Part shown: piece by piece, positions 23,050 to 34,477 of the stretch
Layout of the letters: each line of letters begins with the position of its first letter
How positions within the stretch are numbered: position 1 is the first letter of the stretch
Source: Cryptomeria japonica
Lineage: Eukaryota > Streptophyta > Pinopsida > Cupressales > Cupressaceae
Direction: 5' to 3'
Length of the DNA stretch: 64,000 bases
Assembly (NCBI RefSeq): GCF_030272615.1
Contig: NC_081406.1
Span: 484,993,900 to 485,057,899, forward strand
Position numbers and translations under genes: made by a program
Notes under the pieces: model-generated
Database searches by the model: none
Seen by the model: only the letters and a program-made list of their open reading frames with translations
Told to the model about the DNA's origin: nothing

Positions 23050-24541
23050 TGTAAAGCTCTGATGTCAATAGCTAATAAGATGAGAGAGGGGGGGGGGTGA
23101 ATCATACAAACTTAATCTTCAATATATTCAACAGATTCAACCTCGGTAGCTTATACTTCATAATATATAGCCAAAACTGTAAAACATTCAAACTCATGAA
23201 CAGATAACATCACAACATAGATAACACTAGATTTGACGTGGAAACCTAAATAGGGAAAAACTGTGCTGTGGGATTTCGGACCCACTAAGAAATATACCCT
23301 TCTAGAGTATGCTCGGTTAAAAGAAAATCCTATTAAATATTACAAACACATTGCTAGATGTGACCCAATTAAGGGATTTCTCTTAGATCTGTTAGAATCT
23401 TGCACTTTGTTAGAAGTGACCTTGCCAAAGGATTTCAAACACTCAACTAGAATGTTACCTTGCTAGAGGATTTACAAATAAGACTGTTAAGTCCACTTGG
23501 TTAAGAGATTTCCTATCACTTACAAAATAAATAACAGTAATAAAATATATCTGCAACTTCACATCTGAAATGATAAAGTAGATTCTCTTTTCTCAAAACA
23601 ATCTTGTCATAAGACTTATCTTGTCCCTTGTTGGGCTTGCTAGGCTTCTCAATCTCTTCTACAATCAGATCTTCAAGCTTCTGTGCTCGGTAAACATTAC
23701 TGTAGCATCATTGTGCATAGATTTGCCCGCATGCATTGTTCATCAACAATTCCTTATTTATAAACAATTTCTAACCGCTTAATCTCCTTGATCACATTTC
23801 CCATGATCAATCTTCGCCATCAGATCATCAAACTTGACTAGGTTCAATGTATCCTTTGATCAGAAAACATTTTACCTCACCTTGGAACTTGCATTCCTTC
23901 CTTGAAACTTGTGCTAGGTTATTGCGGTTCAATCTGTGTTGTAGATCTTCCTCTTGATTTTCCATTGCCATAGATCCTTAACAAACTTCTTGGGCGACAT
24001 ACCAATCATTTATTCATCTCCAGCTCATCAGCATCCTTTATTAAATAATTCTTTTATTCATCCAATGCGATCTATTATAACTCGATTATTACTTGGTTAA
24101 TACTGAAATTCACTTGGTAGACATTCTACCTTCTTTAACCGATATCGATAACCTTAGGGTTTACCGACTAGGTACCTTAGGGTTTACTGACTAGGTTCTT
24201 TCCTCGGTGACATAGTACATTATTGAACTTATAATCAACAACATGTGTAGGATATCAAAACACTCAAAACAACATGATCTCATCATTGTCTAACTCGGTA
24301 ATAGTTTCCTATTGAATAACTTATTTCTCCCCTTCATTATCACATTCCTTCTGTGTCACTTACCGAACTCTTAATACTCATCAAAATATACTTCTCAAGA
24401 TATGGCAACATCATAATGAATCAAAAAATCAATTTCTTGACATCAATGACAAAATAATATTATTAAGACAGTAATCATCCTTCTTCAGTTATATCAATAA
24501 TCTCCAACAACCTTCTCAATATCCTTATTGAAATGCCAACA
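23050..24541 (-). repeat. 3' LTR of Copia B
   Basis: Plus-strand ends are TGTAAAGCTCTGATG and AAATGCCAACA. It has the inverted CACCCCCC-type U5 block (about 23085) and the TTGACATCAATGAC U3 box (24437-24450). Confidence 0.9.
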
Positions 24542-24554
24542 ATCTCCCCCTTTG
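24542..24554 (-). other. polypurine tract of Copia B
   Basis: Minus-strand AAAGGGGGAGAT immediately before the LTR start TGTTGGCATTTC. Confidence 0.85.
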
Positions 24555-24960
24555 CCATTGATGGCAATACCAACTTGATTTAATCCAACTAATTCGGATT
24601 TAGATTATTGTTTAGACTTATCTTGTTATCCTTGAGTTGTTTAAACCTTCTCCTAAAGTCTTCTCCCCCTATCATTACTCTTTTGTTATCTTCTCCATTT
24701 AGTCTATCTTCTCCATTTAGTCTTCTCCCCCTTTGACAACAATGCCAAAAAAGAAAAAGAACTAATTCATGGTTTCTTCCCCTGTGAAGTGATTGCCTTG
24801 CTATGTTACACATGTATCATCTCAATCTCGGTCAGAGCAACTTGTCTCTATTCACTATTTCCTGCACATCTTTAGAAAACCTCCTAACTTGTGTAAATTA
24901 GCATCAATCCAAAAATAATATTCTATAGAGTAATTGAATTGATTCTTTCACTGAACTCTG

Positions 24961-25626
24961 TCAGTGAGTAGAAGATAGGGGTAGGACCCCTAACTTGCTT
25001 CTGAGATACTCAAAAGTGTCCCTTGGTAGTGGCTTTGTGAAGATGTTTTCTATTTGCTCCTTTGAGCTGATATATTCCAGCACAACTTTCTTCTCTTGAA
25101 CTTCTTCTCTGAGATAATGATACTTTATAGAGATATGCTTTGTCTTAGAGTGCATTACCAGATTCTTTGAAGTGTTAATGGCACTAGTAATATTATAGAA
25201 TATAGTTACTGGATCGGTATCATTTTCATTTATACCTTCCAACAGTTGCTTGATCCATCCTATATTGGTACAATTCAATGTTGTAGTGACATATTCAACT
25301 TCAGCTGTTGACTGTGAAATGCATCCTTATTTCTTTCTAAGCCAACTTTCTAGTCTATCTCCCAAAAAGAAAGCTCCACTGCTTGTGCTTTTCCTATCAT
25401 CAATGTTTCCTGCCCAGTCAGCATCAGTATAAACTTTTAAATCAAAATCATTTCTCTTTTCATATACTAAGTCATAATCTTCAGTGCCTATCACGTATCT
25501 AAAAATTCTCTTGATTGTTGTCATATGGGTTTCTTTGGGATTTGTAGAAAATCTTGTAACTATTCCTACTGCATGTGCTATATCTAGCCTGTTGTGAACA
25601 ACATATTGCAACTTTCCAATCATGGA
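24961..25626 (-). pseudogene. Copia B RNase H
   Basis: Reads from MIGKLQYVVHNRLDIAHAV through YTDADWAGNIDDRKSTSSGAFF (25623-25327), then past a TAA stop in what should be KKQGC into TAEVEYV, WIKQLLEG and SKTKHISIKYHYL, ending after EQIENIFTKPLPRDTF at 24961. All of it is in the frame used by the upstream RT. The stop at 25624-25626 (TGA within LYRSMIG) separates it from RT. In copia elements this domain degrades the RNA template; the family's catalytic Asp box YTDADWAG is present, while the YCDN box reads FYNIT and is damaged. Confidence 0.85.
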
Positions 25627-26448
25627 TCAGTAAAGTGTCTCATCAACAGATGTAGATTCATCATTCATTGATAGTTTACAGTTAGTAGTCATAGGAGTAC
25701 TTACAGGTTTAGAATCCTCCATTCCAAATTTCTTCAAGATTTCCTTTATGTACTTGGATTGAGTAATCAAAATCTCATCTTTCATTTGCAGTATTTGTAA
25801 ACCTATAAAATACTTTATCTCACTGATTAATGACATCTCAAATTCTTTGCACATTTCATTTCCAAACTTCTTGCATAGAGAATCATTTCCACAAAAAATA
25901 ATATCATCAACAAATATGGCTGAGATCAGTATTCCATTGTCCTCATCATTCTTCATGTACATATTGTTGTTTACACTTGTTCTTATAAAACCAATCTTGA
26001 TTAAGTAAGAGTGTAGTCTCTCATACCATGCTCTAGGTGCTTGTTTCAGACCATATAAAGCTTTGTTCAATTTACATACCTGATCTTTATTCTTGTCTTC
26101 AACAAATCCTTCAGGTTGTTCAATATAAACTTCTTCTTCTAGTATACCATTCAAAAATGTAGATTTAACATCCATTTGATATACCTTAAAATTTTTGAAA
26201 GCAGCATATGCCAACAATATTCTTACTCCCTCAAGTCTAGCCATAGGTGCAAAAGTCTCACCATAATCTATTCCTTCTTCTTGAGCATAACCTTTGCAAA
26301 CTAGTCTTGCTTTGTTCTGAATGACCTCATCTTTTTCATTTAGCTTGTTTCTGAAAATCCACTTTGTACCGATTACATTTTGGTCCTTTAGTCTTGGGAC
26401 CAATGTCCATGTTTCATTCTTCTTGATTTGATCAATCTCTTCTATCAT
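25627..26448 (-). pseudogene. Copia B reverse transcriptase
   Basis: An open 273-codon segment with all main copia RT boxes: [79 protein letters not shown], the active-site [12 protein letters not shown], and LGLQ-like [11 protein letters not shown]. By eye the catalytic core has no obvious loss, and the frame is stopped only at its ends. It is divergent from the A/D/E group (for example PEGF for PDGF), so B is a separate family. It is one module of the longer gag-pol frame. Confidence 0.9.
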
Positions 26449-27795
26449 AGCATTTACCCAATCTTCATTGTTAAATGCCTCTTTTACTATTCTCAGTTCA
26501 AATTCAGATATTAGACATGTGTTCTATCTCAGTTTGTTCATTATCATCACCGGATTATCCTTATCTCCTATAATCTGACTTGATGCATGATTTCTTCTGA
26601 CATATTTGGGTAATATGGGCTCGGTATGCTCTGTTTGATCTTCTTCATCACTCGGTAACTGAGTATTTTCTTCATTTTTTTCATCAACTTTCTCGGTAGG
26701 ATTTCTCGGTTGAACATAAACAAATTCTTCTTAATTTTCTGGTTCTTTGGAATTTCCTTCATCATTTCTTTCTGAAAATTTATCAATTTTCACATTTGCA
26801 CTTTCCACTATTTTGTTAGATGATTTGATCAGACATTTAAATGCTTTACTTCTAGAAGAATAACCAAGAAATGTTCCTTCCTTGCCTTTATGATCAAACT
26901 TTCCATTTTTGTTATCTTTGTGAACATAGCATCTACTTCCAAAGATTTTGAAATAACTTACATTAGGTTTCTTGTCATACCAGATTTCATATGGTGTCTT
27001 CATAGTTCCTTTCTTCAGTTGTACTCGATTCAGGGTGTAAACTGCAGTGCTTATTTCTTCTCTCCAAAATGTTTGAGGTACCCTCTTTTCAATCATCAGG
27101 GTTCTGACACAATCTACAATAGCTCTATTTCTTCTTTCAGCTATCCCATTTTGTTGTGGAGTTCTCGATGCACATACTTGCCTTTTTATACCATGATCAT
27201 TGTAGAATAAGTTAAATTCATCAGAAGTGAACTCTCCTCCTCTATCAGATTTAAGACATTTCAGCTGTCTTCCTGTTTCATTTTCAACTCTTGCCTTGTA
27301 CCATTTAAACATTTGAAAAGATTCTGATTTTTCTTTTAAAAACATAACTGACATCATCCTTGAGTAATCATCCACAAATAATATGAAGTATTTATCTCCA
27401 TAATAACTTTGAACTTTCATGGGACCACAAAGATCAGTGTGTACAAGATCTAAAATTCCTTTAGAAGTGTAGGACTTACTTGTAAAGCTTGATCTTGTCA
27501 TCTTACCCATCTGGCATCCTCGGCACATAGCATTCTCAGGTTTTTCCAAGCTTGATAGACCTCTTACTCGGTGCTTCTTACTTATTTTGATCAGATTATC
27601 AAAATTTACATGACAAAACCTTTTATGCTATAACCAGGTACCTTCTATTTTTTCATATAGGCATTTGTTTTGAGTTGATTCAAGATGAAATGTATTACCT
27701 CTTGTTTGAGTTCCGGTAGCAGCTAGCTTTCCATGCTTGTCATGAACTTTGACAATTCCCTTCTAAAATTATATTCGGTATCCTCTATTGTTTAT
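26449..27795 (-). pseudogene. Copia B pre-integrase and integrase
   Basis: Reads from the end of protease through pre-integrase (HKRFCHVNFDNL, MCRGCQMGK zinc region) and the integrase core: LVHTDLCGP, FVDDYSRMM, SDRGGEFTS and TPQQNGIAERRN, so the D,D,E residues are all present. The open part is 27549-26731. The C-terminal linker (26730-26449) is acidic and stays in frame but has a TAA and a TAG. Before 27549 there are stops just after NLLSVA, two more nearby, and a TAG for Trp in GTWLWHKRF. Confidence 0.85.
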
Positions 27796-29019
27796 CTATG
27801 CTACACTCAACAAATTGTATTTCAAACCTTCAACCCAGTATACATCATTACATTTAGCATTGTCAAGAAGTGTGATAGAACCTTTACCTTTCACCGGAAA
27901 CGGTGCATCATTACCAAATCTTACATAATATCCATCATAATCTCCATCATAATCTTCTAATTTAACAAACTTGTGTTTATCACCTGTCATGTGATTAAAG
28001 CATCCACTGTCTATGATCCAAGAATCATTATTATTTATGTGAGATATTAGGGCTTTTTCTTCATACCTTTCTTCATTGGATCCATCTTTGATAGCCACAT
28101 AAACAACTTCCTTTGTTTTAGCTTCATCAGATTTATCATCATTGGATTCCTCATCAGCTACTAGGCATGTCTTTCTATCTCTCCTTCTAAAGTCTCGGTG
28201 TCCTCTGTAGTGATTGTCTTTTTGTTTGTCTTCTTGGTATTCTCTCTTTTCACTAGATTCTTTGTCAGGGTAGTTAGAAGCCATATGTCCTATTTTATCA
28301 CAATTGAAACATTTCAAAGGTAGCTTTCCTTTATACTTACCTTTGCCTCTCGGTAACCTTCTGGCCAATAGTGCTTCAAACTCTTCTTGCTTTCTAATTT
28401 CCTCATAAAGTTTGTGTACTTCTTCCATGTTTTTATGAAATCTCTCACTTACTCCACTGTGATTTCCTTCAGAATACTTATTCATTCTATCATTATAGTC
28501 ATTAAATTCACCAAGATGAAAAGAACTGAATGCAGATTCAACTTTATTTACCAAAGACCCACTGTTATCAAAATTACTTAACTCAAATGCATGTAGCTTA
28601 CCAATAGTGGCATCCAAAGAGACTGACATGTTTGGTATAGACCTTAATTCATTGATTGCAGAGACTCGAATAGCATAAGCAGGTAGAAGGGTTCTCAACA
28701 ACTTACTTGTTACATCCTTTTCTTCAATAGTTCCTCCTGCTCCTTTAATTTGATTGACAATTTCCTTTAACCTTGTACTGTGTTGTGTTATGTTCTCACC
28801 TTCATTCATTCTCATGGATTCAATTTGTCCTCTTAGACTATCTACTTTTTCTCTTTGAACATGTTCATCACCACCATACACAGATATGAGCTTAGACCAC
28901 ATCACCTTTGCATCATTACAACCTTCTAGATCATTAAACTCTGAGTCGGTTAATGCAGATGTTATTTCAATCATAGCTTGAATATGTTCTTGCTTTGCCT
29001 TTATCTCTTCCATTGTCAT
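27796..29019 (-). pseudogene. Copia B gag and protease
   Basis: A 407-codon open segment. The first 170 residues are the UBN2-type copia gag (WSKLISVYGGDEHVQ, LRGQIESMRM, LLRTLLPAY). A Glu-rich segment and one zinc knuckle follow, reading CFNCDKIGHMASNY: the last ligand is Tyr instead of Cys. The protease follows with WIIDSGCFNHMTGD, the catalytic D-S-G intact. Coding signal continues upstream to about 29141 but in another frame because of a small insertion near 29070, so the first Met here is not the natural start. Confidence 0.85.
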
Positions 29020-29210
29020 CGGGTTGGTGCTAGGTGCTATGTAATCATTCTCTAGATAATATGTTGCATATCCTCCAATTCCTTATAAATGCAGCTTCAT
29101 CCTTTTTTGCCATGTGGAGAAACTTGACTTGTTCAGCTTTGGTGCATCCCATTTCTACATCTTTGGATCTTTGCCTCAAGTACCTTTAAACTTTTCTTCC
29201 AGAGTCCAAA

Positions 29211-29224
29211 GCTTTGATACCAAT
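29211..29224 (-). other. primer-binding site of Copia B
   Basis: Minus-strand ATTGGTATCAAAGC directly after the 5' LTR end; the same variant is used by Copia E. Confidence 0.85.
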
Positions 29225-30691
29225 TGTAAAGCTCTGATGCCAATAGCTAATAAGATGAGAGAGGGGGGGGGTGAATCATACAAACTTAATCTTCAATATA
29301 TTCAACAGATTCAACCTCGGTAGCTTATACTTCAAAATATATAGCCAAAACTGTAAAACATTCAAACTCATGAATAGATAACATCACAACACATATAACA
29401 CCAGATTTAACGTGGAAAACCAAATAGGGAGAAACCACTGTGGGATTTCGGACCCACTAAGAAATATACCCTTCTAGAGTATGCTCGGTTAAAAGCAAAT
29501 CTTGTTAAAGATTACAAACACATTGCTAGATGTGACCCAGTTAAGGGATTTCCCTCAGATCTATTAGAATCTTTCACTTTGTTAGAAATGACCTTGTCAA
29601 AGGATTTCAAACACTCAACTAGAATGTTACCTTGCTAGAGGATTTACAAATAAGACTGTTAAGTCCACTCGGTTAAGAGATTTCATGTCACTTACAAAAT
29701 AAATAACAGTAATAAAATATATTTGCAACTTCACATCTAAAATGCTAAAGTAGATTCTATTTGCTCAAAACAATCTTGTCATAACACTTATCTTGTCCCT
29801 TGTTGGGCTTGCTGGGCTTCTCAATCTATTCTACAATCAGATCTTCAAGCTTCTATGCTTGGTAAATATTATTGTAGCATCATTGTGCATACATTTGCCC
29901 GCATGCATTGTTCATCAACAATTCCTTATTTATAAACAATTTCTAACCGCTTAATCTCCTTGATCACATTTCCCATGATCAATCTTCACCATCAAATCAT
30001 CAAACTTGACTAGGTTCAATGTATCCTTCGATTAGAAAATGTTTTACCTCACCTTGGAACTTGCATTCCTTCCTTGGAACTTGTGCTAGGTTATTGCAGT
30101 TCAATCTGTGATGTATATCTTCCTCTTGATTTTCCATTGCCGTAGATCCTTAACAAACTTCTTGCGCAACATACCAATCATTTATTCATCTCTAGCTCAT
30201 CAGCATCCTTCATTAAATAATGCTTTTATTCATCCAATACGATCTATTATAACTCGGTTTTTACCCGGTTAACATTGAAATTCACTCGGTAGACATTCTG
30301 CCTTCTTTAACCAATATCGATAACCCTAGGGTTTACCGACTAGGTTCTTTGCTCAGTGACATAGTATAGTATTGAACTTATAATCAACAACATATGTAGG
30401 ATATCAAAACACTCAAAACAACATGATCTCATCATTGTCTAACTCGGTAATAGTTGCCCATTGAATAACTTATTTCTCCCCTTCATTATCACGTTCCTTT
30501 TGTGTCACTTACCGACCTCTTAATACTCATCAAAACATACTGAATCAGAAAATTAATTTCTTGACATCAATGACAAAATAATATTATTAAGATAGTAATC
30601 ATCCTTCTTCAGTTAAATCAATAATCTCCAACAACCTTCTCAATATCCTTATTGAAATGCCAACAATCTCCTTTCTATTGAAATGCCAACA
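29225..30691 (-). repeat. 5' LTR of Copia B with a 26-bp extended end
   Basis: Matches 23050-24541. The regular outer end is at 30665 (ATGCCAACA), but a further 26 bp (30666-30691) repeat a purine-tract-like stretch and the first 15 bp of U3 before the C sequence resumes. Confidence 0.85.
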
Positions 30692-31125
30692 GGAAGAGCA
30701 CTACTAGTGGAGCATTCTTTTTGGGAAAGAAATTGATTTCTTGGGCAAGTAAGAAGCAAGATGCTATTTCCTTATCTATTGCAGAAGCTGAATACATTAT
30801 TGTTACTAGCAATTATACTCAGGTACTTTGGATGAAGAAGATGCTGAAGGATATTAGAGTTGTTTATAATGAGCCTACTATTATATATTATGACAATTGT
30901 AGTGCTATCAATCTTTATAAGAATCTGGTGTTGCATTCTAAGATAAAACATATATCAATCAAGTTTCATTTCTTGAGAGAGAAGGTGTATGAGAAGGAAG
31001 TCAAATAGGAGTATGTACCTACAAAGGAAAAAATTGCAAATATCTTCACGAAGCCTTTGCCTCCAGAAACATTTGTATATCTAAGAGAGAAGTTAGGGGT
31101 GATTGCCCCTCCTATTGTGAACTAG
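30692..31125 (+). pseudogene. Copia C RNase H, 3' half
   Basis: Continues the RNase H cut at 23049: KSTTSGAFFLGKKLISWASKKQ (in an adjusted frame), SIAEAEYI, WMKKMLKDI, IYYDN, SKIKHISIKFHFL and FTKPLPPETF, ending with a stop at 31123-31125. A TAG lies at 31006. The join to the part before Copia B is clean once B is removed. Confidence 0.9.
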
Positions 31126-31478
31126 ATGCATTGAGTTGCATTGATCCGGTGGACTTCATAGTCTTATCTTGATAGCTAGATTGATGAGTGGGTGTTGCTA
31201 CTCCAGGGGAGTAGTCAGTGTGTGTTTCAGTTGTTTAGATTTATGAGTGTGTGTCTAATGGGGAGAGATTATCTGTAAGGGGGAGAGAATAATGATTTTT
31301 ATATATCTTGGGCATTGTTATCAAAGGGAGAGAGATGCATGTGAAAAACTATCTTATCTATCTGAGGTAGAGAGCTATGTGTGTATGATCTCAGGGGGGG
31401 ATTGTTGGAGTTGATTTATTTCTTTGCATTGATTGTTTTTCACATTCATATGTTGCCATTAATGCCAAAGGGGGAGAT

Positions 31479-32776
31479 TGTTGGATATTAGAGTTATTGG
31501 AATGTGTTGTTGTCATTGACGTCAACATATTCCTATGTTGTAGAGAATTAGTTTGTTGCAGAAAGTTGTTTTGGTGATCTGTTGCATATGTGTTGATGTA
31601 GATTAATGGGTTTTGAGATACTTATCTCTACTTAATTCAGCATGAGTTTCAGTGTTCTGGAAGGTGATTTGGTCGAGTTATGTGATCCAATGTGATGGTT
31701 GTTTTTTATGTTGGTTCTGTATTGTAGAGTTGTGATTTTTGGATTGTATTTCTCTGAAATTGATTTTTTATGTTGAGTGGATTTTGGAGAGTGTTTGGAA
31801 CTTTCATGTGTGTCCTCAGTTCACGTGGTTCATTATTTGGAACTTCACAAGTGTATCTTTTAGTTTGTCAGTTGGTGTTCATGAGCTCTGGTGATGGATT
31901 AATGAGGATTCTTGTTATTCACGTTGTTGCAGTTATTGTAGTAAAATTCATGTTGCTTGTTGATGTTCTCTGATCATGTTCTATGCATTTTGGTGGTCCA
32001 TGTTGACCGTGGTGGGCATTATTGAAGATTTTATTGGTCCCGTGGTATTCTTCATGTTATGTGACATATTCAGTGGTTTAGTGTGTTGCAGATTATCTTG
32101 GAGAATTATTTGATTTGGATCCATGCTATGTCCTTGTCGACATTGTATTGGTCTGGTTATGGATTTACGTATTGTGTGTTGTAGTTTTTTAATTAGGTCT
32201 TATGTGTTGAGCCAACCATAAGGTTAAGGTTGATGATTTTTATAAGTGTTGTAATCATGTAAGATGTATGCTTGCGGTTGTGTCTATGATCTCTAAGGAT
32301 ATTGTATGTGTGAACAAGTTAATTTATCTTTTGGTAGCAGAGAAGAGCAGGATAAGTGTTGTTGTGTAGACAATGTGCTTAACCAGAACTATGATCAGGA
32401 ATTTGGAGATACTATTCTTTCAATTAATGTAATCTAGATTGTTGTTCGATCTTTGTAAGGCAATAGACATTCTCAAGGTTGTTTCCCTTTGTTGTTTTTT
32501 AGCAATGAGCTCTAGGCAGTGTTCCTGAATGCATGTGCATTCCCCATTGCAATATTTGCATATACTACTGCAGAGTATCATCATATTGTGGGTTGGTTCC
32601 CATTGTGATTTTTCCCTTGATTGGGTTTTCCACATCAAAAATTTATGTGTTATGTGTGTTGTTTATCTTTTCTATTGTTGTTATTGATCAGATCTAAAGT
32701 TGAAATTAATTTGTTTGTTTAGTGAAAACTGATTCACTGCCCCCCTCTCAATTTTCCTGCATTGTTGCTGCCAACA
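31479..32776 (+). repeat. 3' LTR of Copia C
   Basis: Preceded by a 3' UTR (31126-31478) with several GGGGGAGA tracts and the final AAAGGGGGAGAT. Starts TGTTGGATATTAG and ends GCTGCCAACA (1298 bp). It holds the U3 box in its palindromic form TGACGTCA (31517-31524), a TATA-like TTTTTATAAGTG (about 32239), GCATGTGCATTCCCC (about 32530) and GCCCCCCTCTCA (about 32738). Confidence 0.85.
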
Positions 32777-34477
32777 CCTATATGCCCAAAAAACCACTTT
32801 TGACTAGGGTTAACATTATAACACTAAATATTAGGGTTTTCCTTCCCTACAAATCATTATTTATCAAAAGGGAGTGGATTTGCATGTCAATTATAATGAA
32901 AAAGAAAGAAACAACCCAAAAATTCTAAATTAACATAATGAATCTTTACAACTGTTAGATCAAATTAGATAATACTCAAACTTCATTATTTAATAAAAAA
33001 GGTGAATATTTAGAAAGAAAAAATGATATTAACTCGTTCATATTACATTTAATATGATGAAGACGGTTTTTTTATCCCAATGTCTTAATCCCATCCCTTG
33101 ATAAAATTTATAATAGATTTATTTGTATTTCCCATTCCATTTCACTTAAGATTTAGATGCATCATTAATTTAATTGAGATTTACAAGTTTGAGCAAAGTT
33201 CCTTCATAATACCTACACATATTTCTCAACAATTTTCATGTGATTTCAAATGTAATTTTTTGTCATCCTAATGATTCCTTTAGTGAATTGGGTACCAAAA
33301 TGATGGATTTACATATACCAATTGGTTTCTCATACAAAGGGTTGGTTGTTGAACCAATTTTTGGGTTTGATAAAATTTGTAGACTATTATAGGGCATCAA
33401 ACAATGCATGCCTATATTGTAAATGGAGGGATATGATTTGTAATAACTTAGGAATGATTCTGTATTATAAATCTTTTGTACTGGTGTCTCTACATGGTTG
33501 TTTATAAAAATTTATTATATTTTATCTTGCCACTCCTTTTGGAATTAAGCTAATAAAAGGTTTGGTATGTGTGTGGTATAGCTCCTAATGTATTGCAAAC
33601 TATTTGTAGTAACCATTCCTTTATTTCGTATGGGCTATTGTAGTGCTAGTTGTTATTATATACGTTTATTGTAGAAATATAATGTATGGTTTTTATTTAC
33701 ATGTAAGTCTAGTTTTGTTGATGTTTTTCCTTAATCAATTTGCTTTCTCTTTGGTATTTATAACTTATTTTCCCAATGGAGTAGTTGCATTGGTCCACAT
33801 TGGTGAAGGACCAATAAATAATTTATTTAAATCTGTCTCTATTCTTTTTTGTTGTAGATTTAGTTAGGGTTTTATACATGTTAATTATTTTTTAATATAA
33901 ACCAAGACACTATTTTAATCTATAAAATTTAAATCATCATATAATTATTCCTAACATGCATGCACCTTGCCATTGTGTATGCAAAAATTAACAAAAACCA
34001 TTTTAAGGGATTATGGAATTATTTTCATGTACTGAGTGCATCTGCAAGTTTTATTTGTTATCACCTATATATAGGTATTACAAGTGTACATTTGGGTATA
34101 GCTATTATTTGTTTTTTATATTAAAAGAAAGAAAACATGGATGTTGTCCCAAAATACGACAGCTGAGAGGGCACACAGAAAAATAGAAGAGTAGTAGTAG
34201 TACATTAACAACACATTAATCACAAACTACTAGGATCAAAGCAAATTCAAAACAACACCTACAAAAAAAGAAACTAACTATAACCATGCTTCTATAACAC
34301 ATTAACATAATTAAAACCAGTATTAGTAATTTAAACCAAGCTACTAAAGGAACCATTATAAAAGAGTCTTTAAAGTCAAGCCAATTCTAGCATAAAACAA
34401 TAAAGTAGAAAATGTAAGGGATCATATCCCTAGCGGTTCTTTCCAATCTTTCATCCCGCCTACTATAGCACATTAGA
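32777..34477. other. AT-rich stretch with no recognisable gene
   Basis: No conserved motif, LTR end or primer site was recognised. Short open frames here have no domain. It may be old degenerate repeat DNA or the site into which Copia C inserted. Confidence 0.6.

Larger units (their letters stand above)
23050..30691 (-). mobile_element. Ty1/copia element B, complete, inserted in Copia C RNase H
   Basis: LTRs at 23050-24541 (3') and 29225-30665 (5', plus a 26-bp tail to 30691) bracket a minus-strand gag-pol. The primer site is at 29211-29224 and the purine tract at 24542-24554. Flanks AAAAG (23045-23049) and GGAAG (30692-30696) fit a diverged 5-bp target duplication, and C's RNase H reads across when B is removed. 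From 29019 down to 24961 all coding pieces share one frame, interrupted by in-frame stops only. LTRs are similar over their length, with indels including a 29-bp loss near 30540. Confidence 0.9.
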
